From Streptomyces sp. sk2.1 (GTDB lineage Bacteria > Actinomycetota > Actinomycetes > Streptomycetales > Streptomycetaceae), in assembly GCF_008120935.1 (NCBI RefSeq), contig NZ_RDBO01000040.1, forward strand, positions 12,428-50,430: a stretch of DNA of 38,003 bases, in the 5' to 3' direction. Below are positions 32,784 through 38,003 of this stretch, one piece after another. Within the stretch, counting starts at the first letter, position 1. Each line of letters starts with the position of its first letter. Under the pieces are notes generated by a model. The model did no database searches and was not told where the DNA came from. It saw nothing but the letters and a program-made list of their open reading frames with translations. A program made the translations under genes and the position numbers.

Positions 32784-33524
32784 GTGCCACCGAACACCGA
32801 AACCGCCGTTTCGCCCGCCGTGATCGAGCTTCGCCAGTACACGTTGCGCCCCGGTCGGCGCGACGAACTCGTCGAGCTGTTCGACCGCGAGTTCGTCGAG
32901 TCCCAGGAAGCCGTGGGGATGAGCCTGCTCGGCCAGTTCCGGGACCTCGACGATCCGGACCGCTTCGTCTGGTTGCGCGGGTTCCCGGACATGGCGGCCC
33001 GCCACCGCGCGCTCACGGACTTCTACGGCGGGCCCGTCTGGGCCGAGCACGGTCCGCGGGCGAACGACACCATGGTCGACTCCGACGACGTGCTCCTCCT
33101 GCGTCCCGCGTCGGTCCGGGACGTCCTCCCCGGCTCCCCCGCCGGACGGCCCCCGGTCGGCGCTCCGGCACCCGGGCGGTTCGTGTCCGCCACCGTGTGG
33201 TCCTTCCCGCCCGGACGGCAGGACGGCATCGCGCTGGTCCGGGACGGTCTCCTCCCCGTGCTCCGGGAGACGGGACCGGCGCCGATCACCCTCCTGACCA
33301 GCGAGCACGCGCACAACACGTTCACCCGGCTGCCGGTCCGCACCGGGGAGAACGTCGCCGTGCTCCTCACTCCGTACCCCGACGGGAGCGCGCACCGCCG
33401 GCACCTCGCCGAGGTGCGGGCCCATCCCCTCGTACGGGACGAGATCCTGCCGGGTGTCGAGCGGGAGCAGACGGCGGCGCCCCGGGTGCTACGGCTCGGA
33501 CCCACCGGCCGCTCGCTGATCTGA
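32784..33524 (+). CDS. NIPSNAP-family protein, 246 aa
   Basis: The protein has two NIPSNAP-like ferredoxin-fold domains: the first includes VIELRQYTLRPGRRDELVEL and RFVWLRGFPDMAARHRAL, the second RFVSATVWSFPPGRQDGIAL and NVAVLLTPYPDGSAHRRHL. The family is not enzymatically characterised; its fold is that of small ligand-binding or stress proteins. The GTG at 32784 has CAGGAG at good spacing. The divergent WYL regulator is the likely controller. Confidence 0.87.
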   Translation: MPPNTETAVSPAVIELRQYTLRPGRRDELVELFDREFVESQEAVGMSLLGQFRDLDDPDRFVWLRGFPDMAARHRALTDFYGGPVWAEHGPRANDTMVDSDDVLLLRPASVRDVLPGSPAGRPPVGAPAPGRFVSATVWSFPPGRQDGIALVRDGLLPVLRETGPAPITLLTSEHAHNTFTRLPVRTGENVAVLLTPYPDGSAHRRHLAEVRAHPLVRDEILPGVEREQTAAPRVLRLGPTGRSLI

Positions 33525-33659
33525 CACCGGGCGGCTCCGGGCGACTCCGGGGGCGCCGGGACGACGGGGCGACGAGGATGTGGGGTGCCGGGGCGACGGG
33601 GCGACGGGGCGAGGCCGGGGCCGTCCGGCGGATCGCGGCGGCGCCGTAGCCTCCGGAGC

Positions 33660-34004
33660 ATGCACAACAGCCTGACGGATCACGCCCGCTGCCTCTACGG
33701 GGACGAGTACCGCCCCACGCCGGAATGCGGTCTCGAACATCGGGAGCACTACTTCATCGAGGAGCTGACGTTCGCCGACGCGGACTCGATCCTCGCCCTG
33801 CTGCACGAGCTCTGCCCGAACCTGGTCGACGGCCACCTGCCGGTCTGGGTCCGGAACCTGGCCTACCGGCTGGTGCTCCTCCAGCGGCCGGACGAACCGG
33901 CGTTGATGCGGGAGGCGGCCGAACACCTGTGGCTGCACGGCCCCGACTGGGACGGCCTCGCGGCGGACCTGACCGAACGGGCCGACGCCCTGGACACACG
34001 CTGA
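33660..34004 (+). CDS. Hypothetical protein, 114 aa
   Basis: The protein is soluble, acidic and mainly helical. It begins MHNSLTDHARCLYGDEYRPT and includes FIEELTFADADSILALLHEL and LVLLQRPDEPALMREAAEHL. The family is not recognised. The ATG at 33660 has GGAG only 1-2 bases upstream, which is too close, so a leaderless transcript is possible. It lies in the same direction as the NIPSNAP gene but 135 bp away. Confidence 0.7.
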   Translation: MHNSLTDHARCLYGDEYRPTPECGLEHREHYFIEELTFADADSILALLHELCPNLVDGHLPVWVRNLAYRLVLLQRPDEPALMREAAEHLWLHGPDWDGLAADLTERADALDTR

Positions 34005-34045
34005 TCAGGGCGCCGGCCGGTGGGCGGTGAAGCGGACGGTACGGG

Positions 34046-34975
34046 TCAGGCGTTGGTGGTGCGGGAGTCGGTTTCGTCCAGGAAGGCCAGCATGCGGGCG
34101 TTGACCAGGTCGGGGTGGTCGATCTGGGGGCCGTGGCCGGTGGCGGCGATGATCTCGGCCCGGGCGCCGGGCATCAGGCGCGGGACGCGTTCCAGTTGGC
34201 GCCGGGGGTGGAGCAGCAGGCTGCGCCTGCCCATGACCAGGTGGAACGGCGTCCGGATGGTGGCCAGTTCCTCGTCGGTCAGGGGGAGGGGGGAGGGGCG
34301 TCGGATGCGGAAGGCCCGTACGCCGGAGCGGATCATCTCGCGCAGTTCCGGCACGACGAGGACCGGCTGTTCCAGCCAGGCCGCCAGTCGGGGGCGCAGG
34401 GCCTTGGGGGCGGAGGTGGCGAAGAGACTGGCGAAGATCCAGACGAAGAAGCGCAGGCCGACCTTCTCCAGGCCGCCCGGGTCGAGGGCGGTGACGGAGG
34501 CGATCCTTCCGGGGCGCAGGTGGGCCTGGTTGATGACGAGCCAGCCGCCGTAGGAGGAGCCGACGAGGTGGACCCGGTCCAGGCCGAGGGCGTCGAGGGC
34601 CTCGTCCATCCACTGCGCGGCGCGCTCCGGCTGCCACATGGGTTCCCGGTGCACGCTGCGGCCGGGGTCGCCGGGGGTGTCGAGGGCGTAGACGGGGCGT
34701 TCGGCGCCGAGTGCCCGGGTGTTGGGGTACCACTGCGCGGAGCAGCCGCCGGACCCGTGGATCAGGACGACCGGGGTACGGGCCTCGACGGCCGGGTCGG
34801 TGGAGCCGTAGCGGTAGACGTGCGTGGTGCCGAAGGAGGTCTCGACGTCCGTCTCCGAGCGGGCCGGCGCGCCGAGCGCGTAGACGGCGTCGCAGGCGGC
34901 GAAGTACCGGTCGCGCAGGGCGTCGTTGACGTAGCGGCCGATGTCGCGGCGGGCGCGGGTGGTGTTCTCGGGCAT
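34046..34975 (-). CDS. Alpha/beta hydrolase, 309 aa
   Basis: The serine hydrolase fold is shown by the oxyanion region VVLIHGSGGCSAQW (about residues 69-82), the nucleophile elbow GSSYGG (Ser141), the late acid region and the catalytic His in ATGHGPQIDHP near 287. The cap region between them is helical (VWIFASLFATSAPKALRPRL). Substrate unknown. The ATG at 34975 has a plausible GGAGGTGCC. It is divergent from a TetR gene with two matching operators between, so it is likely induced by the TetR ligand, which may resemble its substrate. Confidence 0.9.
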   Translation of the reverse strand: MPENTTRARRDIGRYVNDALRDRYFAACDAVYALGAPARSETDVETSFGTTHVYRYGSTDPAVEARTPVVLIHGSGGCSAQWYPNTRALGAERPVYALDTPGDPGRSVHREPMWQPERAAQWMDEALDALGLDRVHLVGSSYGGWLVINQAHLRPGRIASVTALDPGGLEKVGLRFFVWIFASLFATSAPKALRPRLAAWLEQPVLVVPELREMIRSGVRAFRIRRPSPLPLTDEELATIRTPFHLVMGRRSLLLHPRRQLERVPRLMPGARAEIIAATGHGPQIDHPDLVNARMLAFLDETDSRTTNA

Positions 34976-35034
34976 GGCGGCACCTCCGTTGAGGACCCGT
35001 TGGGGAACCGCCGGGAACCAGTCCCTCGCGGTAG

Positions 35035-35072
35035 TGATACGACCGTACCATCATGTTGATACGGCGGTACCA
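35035..35072. promoter_or_regulatory. Two 16-bp TetR operator repeats
   Basis: TGATACGACCGTACCA (35035-35050) and TGATACGGCGGTACCA (35057-35072) differ at two positions and start 22 bp apart, two helical turns. Each is an imperfect palindrome (GATAC/GTACC). They lie 60-100 bp upstream of the hydrolase gene and at 117-154 bp upstream of the TetR gene. Confidence 0.8.
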
Positions 35073-35188
35073 TGAAGGCGCCCTGCGGACCCGAGGACAC
35101 TGCGGGCGCCCTGGCGTCCGGGATGAACGAGACGTACGGGCGTGTACGGGCACAGGCGGGCACGAGCGATGGGTGGAGACACGAGAAC

Positions 35189-35800
35189 ATGCCGAAGCGC
35201 GTGGACCACGAGGAGCGGCGGCGCCAGATCACCGAGGCGCTCGTCCGGGTCGCCGGGCGGCGTGGGCTGCACGCGGTCGGCATGCGGGACGTCGCGGCCG
35301 AGGCCGGCGTCTCGCTGCGGCTCGTGCAGTACTACTTCGGGACCAAGGAGAAGCTGCTGCTGCACGGGCTCCAGCAGCTGACCGACCGGTTCACCGCGCG
35401 GGTGGGCGAACGGCTCCGGGCCTGCGGCGCGGACCCCGGCCCGCGCGCGACCGCCGAGGCGCTGCTCCTGGCCTCCCTCCCGACCGACGAGGAGAGCCGG
35501 ACCTTCCACCTCCTCTACAGCGCGTACGCGATCCTGTCCGTGACCGACGAGGCACTGGCCGCCCAGCCCTTCATCGACAACCCCGACGCCGCCGAGGACG
35601 CCCTGACCGGTCTGCTGCAACGGGCCCGGGACGCGGGGCTGACCGCCCGGGACATGAACCCGCGCGTCGAGGCCGTCGGCCTGCTCGCCATGTCGGCGGG
35701 CATGGGCATCAGCATCCTCGTGGGCCAGCGGCAGCCGGAATCGGCCACCGAGGTGCTGCGCCACCACCTGGATCGCATCTTCACGCCCCCGGAGGCATGA
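35189..35800 (+). CDS. TetR-family regulator, 203 aa
   Basis: The N-terminal HTH is LHAVGMRDVAAEAGVSLRLVQYYFGTKEKLL (about residues 26-56), with the QYYFGTKEKL signature of many TetR proteins. The C-terminal domain (TFHLLYSAYAILSVTDEAL, VEAVGLLAMSAGMGISILVG) is the ligand and dimer part. ATG 35189 has GGTGGAG upstream. It is divergent from the hydrolase gene and likely represses it. Confidence 0.92.
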   Translation: MPKRVDHEERRRQITEALVRVAGRRGLHAVGMRDVAAEAGVSLRLVQYYFGTKEKLLLHGLQQLTDRFTARVGERLRACGADPGPRATAEALLLASLPTDEESRTFHLLYSAYAILSVTDEALAAQPFIDNPDAAEDALTGLLQRARDAGLTARDMNPRVEAVGLLAMSAGMGISILVGQRQPESATEVLRHHLDRIFTPPEA

Positions 35801-35829
35801 GCAGGGGGTTGTGCCCTGCTCGCGTCCTC

Positions 35830-37926
35830 CTACTTGCCCCCGTTGACGACCGCCCGGCGCACCGCGCCCTGTGCCACTCCCCACTTCTTGAGGATCTTGG
35901 CGTACTCGCCGTTCGCGATGAGGCGGTCGAGGGCGTCCCGTACGGCGTCGCGCAGGTCCGTTTCGGACTTGGCGACCGCGATGCCGCAGGGAGCGGGGTC
36001 GAGTTGGTCCCCGACGAGTTCGAGGGTGCCGCCGCCCGAGCGGGTCGCGACGGCGTGGGCGAGTACGGGGAAGTCGGCGAGGCCGACCGCGGAGCGGCCC
36101 GCCCTCACGTCCTCGCAGAGTTCGTTCACCGTGTCGAATTCCCGGACCTTCGGGTTCCCGCGGCCCGGCTCGCCCACGTAGTCCCGGGCCAGTCCGCCGC
36201 GCTCGACGGCGACCGTTCTGCCGGACAGGTCGTCGGGGCCCCCGACGCCTTCCGGGTTGCCCTTGCGGACGAGGAGGCCGAGGCCGATGTCGAAGTAGTC
36301 GATCATGTCGACGCCGCGCCCGGTCCCGGTGCCGCCCGTCCGTCCCTGCTGGCGGTCCCTGGTGTCGGTCATCGCGGACATGACCAGGTCGAACCGTCCC
36401 GCGTCCAGACCGGTCAGCAGGGAGTCGAAGTTGGTGCTCTCGAACTCGAACCGCACGCCCAGTTCACGGCCGAGGGCCTTGCCGAGATCGATGTCCATCC
36501 CGACGGTCCTGCCGCCGGTGTCGAGGTACTCCATGGGCGCGTAGGTGGGGTCCGAGCCGACGGTGATGACGCCCTTGTCGCGTATCCCCTTCGGCAGGAC
36601 GGCCACCCGGGACTTCCCGCCGGAGTTCCCGCCGGACCGCGAACCGCCCGTGGAGCCGCCGAAGCCGTCCGGCCACAGCGTCCAGCCCAGCGCCCCGCCG
36701 CCCGCCACGACCCCGGCCCCGGCCAGCGCGGCGAGCACACGGCGCCGACTCGGCGACGGAGACGGGACCGGAGTCGGATTCGGATGCGGAGTCGCGGGTC
36801 CCTTCGTCACGAAAGCGGTGGGCACGGCGTCGGCCGGCACCACAGCGGTGGGCACGGCGTCGGCGGGCCCGGAGCGGTCGGCGGGGTTCGGGGAACCCGC
36901 GGGGCCGGAAGGGAGCAGTTCGGTCGGGCCCGTCGGGCCGGGCGGCGGTACGGGCGGCAGCGGCGGGGAGAAGTCCATGGGCCGTGCGCCCCCGCCCCGC
37001 GCCCCGGCCGGGCGGACCTCCCCGGCCGGGCCGGTCCGTCCGGACAACAGGTGGTCCAGCTCCCCGGCCAGCTCGCGCAGCCGTACGGAGACGGGTTCCG
37101 GCAGCCAGTCGGCGTACGGGCCCGGGGTGCCGGCCCGGTTCATCAGGACGGGCAGCGCGGGCCGCTGCCCCGGCTCCCTCGCCAGGCAGTCCGCCGCCAG
37201 TTCCCGCAGCCCGTCCGGCAGGCCGTCGAGCCGCGGCTCCTCGTGCACGGTGCGGTACATGAGGATCTGCGGATCGGCGCTCCCGTACGGGCCGCCGCCC
37301 GTCGCCGCGAACACGATCACCCCGCCGAGCGCGAACACGTCCGCCGCGCCCGTGACCTCGGGCCCCGACATGACGAGTTGCTCGGGCGCCATGTAGCCGG
37401 GGGTGCCGAGCGCGGTGCCCGTCGCCGTCAGGGCCGTCTCCGCTGCCGAGTACGCGATGCCGAAGTCGATGACGCGCGGGCCCTCGGCCGTGAGCAGGAT
37501 GTTCGACGGCTTGAGGTCGCGGTGGACCAGGCCCTGCGCGTGCACCGCCGCCAGGGCGTGCAGCAGGCCCGCCGTCAGCAGTCGCGCCGCGGGGCCGGGC
37601 AGCGGCCCGTCGTCGCGCACGGCGTCGGTCAGGGAGACGCCCGGCACGTAGTCGGTCGCCATCCAGGGCACGTCGTCGTGCGGCGCGGCGTCGACGACGG
37701 GGGTCACGAACGGCCCGCTCACCCGCCGGGCGGCGGCCACCTCGCGGGCGAAGCGCGTCCGGAACCCCGGGTCGTCGGCCAGTTCGGAGCGCGCGGTCTT
37801 CACCGCCACGGCCCGCCCGTCCGCCGAGTGGCCGAGATAGACCCGTCCCATGCCGCCGCCCCCGAGCAGCCCGACGATCCGGAACGGGCCGATCTGCCGC
37901 GGATCGTGCTTCGACAGCGGTCGCAC
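35830..37926 (-). CDS. Ser/Thr kinase fused to an extracytoplasmic solute-binding domain, 698 aa
   Basis: The N-terminal Hanks-type kinase domain (about residues 14-275) has the glycine loop LGGGGMGRVYLG, the ATP lysine Lys43 (VAVKTAR), HRDLKPSN (Asp137) and DFG (Asp154), with GTPGYMAPE in the activation loop. All catalytic residues are present. A Pro/Thr-rich linker leads to a single membrane helix near residues 396-416 (VLAALAGAGVVAGGGALGW). The outer part (about 445-690) is an SBP_bac_3-type amino-acid-binding domain (GVITVGSDPTYAPMEYLDTG, VGMDIDLGKALGRELGVRFE, TVAVERGGLARDYVG). It therefore looks like a one-protein receptor: nutrient bound outside, phosphorylation inside. No ABC transporter genes adjoin. 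The GTG at 37926 follows AGGGGGAC. Confidence 0.94.
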   Translation of the reverse strand: MRPLSKHDPRQIGPFRIVGLLGGGGMGRVYLGHSADGRAVAVKTARSELADDPGFRTRFAREVAAARRVSGPFVTPVVDAAPHDDVPWMATDYVPGVSLTDAVRDDGPLPGPAARLLTAGLLHALAAVHAQGLVHRDLKPSNILLTAEGPRVIDFGIAYSAAETALTATGTALGTPGYMAPEQLVMSGPEVTGAADVFALGGVIVFAATGGGPYGSADPQILMYRTVHEEPRLDGLPDGLRELAADCLAREPGQRPALPVLMNRAGTPGPYADWLPEPVSVRLRELAGELDHLLSGRTGPAGEVRPAGARGGGARPMDFSPPLPPVPPPGPTGPTELLPSGPAGSPNPADRSGPADAVPTAVVPADAVPTAFVTKGPATPHPNPTPVPSPSPSRRRVLAALAGAGVVAGGGALGWTLWPDGFGGSTGGSRSGGNSGGKSRVAVLPKGIRDKGVITVGSDPTYAPMEYLDTGGRTVGMDIDLGKALGRELGVRFEFESTNFDSLLTGLDAGRFDLVMSAMTDTRDRQQGRTGGTGTGRGVDMIDYFDIGLGLLVRKGNPEGVGGPDDLSGRTVAVERGGLARDYVGEPGRGNPKVREFDTVNELCEDVRAGRSAVGLADFPVLAHAVATRSGGGTLELVGDQLDPAPCGIAVAKSETDLRDAVRDALDRLIANGEYAKILKKWGVAQGAVRRAVVNGGK

Positions 37927-38003
37927 CGGGTCCCCCTACTCACGACGGCGATTGAATACGGCAGTATTCCGCACCCCTCCGCGCCACCACCCCACCGCAC
38001 CCC

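Overview
The window is high-GC actinobacterial DNA with the codon use, GTG starts and gene order of a Streptomyces chromosome. Diagnostic features are a dnaK-grpE-dnaJ-hspR operon with a perfect HspR operator (HAIR), DUF5994-type proteins, a Hanks-type kinase, and several divergent regulator/target pairs.

Core chromosome, left side (1-11.7 kb). A small hypothetical gene is followed by the heat-shock operon, read leftwards: dnaK (3405-5258), grpE, dnaJ, hspR. It ends at a long hairpin at 945-982 whose left arm is tandemly repeated. Rightwards lie a sugar-transferase-like protein, a membrane-anchored HdrD/GlpC-type Fe-S oxidoreductase and a Yip1-domain protein. These meet the leftward pair phosphoribosyltransferase-dcd at a two-way terminator. 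A 57-aa zinc-ribbon protein and an intact tRNA-Gly(CCC) at 11599-11669 close the core segment.

Accessory zone (11.7-27.2 kb). The last 42 bp of the tRNA-Gly gene recur four more times downstream, at 20220, 21426, 24780 and 27108. The first two copies are identical to the tRNA, the third has 4 mismatches, and the fourth has 5 and is truncated. This looks like serial integration of elements into the tRNA 3' end with older attachment sites pushed outward; no integrase remains. Segment 1 carries an IS5-type transposase remnant and a duplicated cluster of four DUF5994 proteins in two subfamilies, a SpoIIE-type phosphatase plus a decayed copy, two paralogous ~90-aa proteins with TTG starts, a small membrane protein, a winged-helix-like protein and an M50 metalloprotease with CBS domains. 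Segment 2 holds a small charged protein and a DUF5994/SpoIIE deletion scar. Segment 3 holds an NmrA-like pseudogene and a divergent MFS exporter/TetR pair with two operator copies. Segment 4 is of lower GC, with an unrecognised gene and a heavily frameshifted one.

Right side (27.2-38 kb). After a frameshifted membrane-protein gene, ordinary Streptomyces genes resume: glutaminase with a STAS domain, a secreted crystallin-like protein, a secreted polysaccharide deacetylase, a small membrane protein, a WYL regulator divergent from a NIPSNAP protein, a small hypothetical, an alpha/beta hydrolase divergent from a TetR regulator, and a kinase fused to an extracytoplasmic solute-binding domain.

The best candidate for an undescribed system is the DUF5994/SpoIIE/small-protein cluster. 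Its genes share an upstream motif (GTACGnTGnAnGnACCG-like), are duplicated in mirrored arrangements, and sit in a tRNA-anchored island. I infer a stress- or development-linked signalling module; no function is demonstrated by the sequence.
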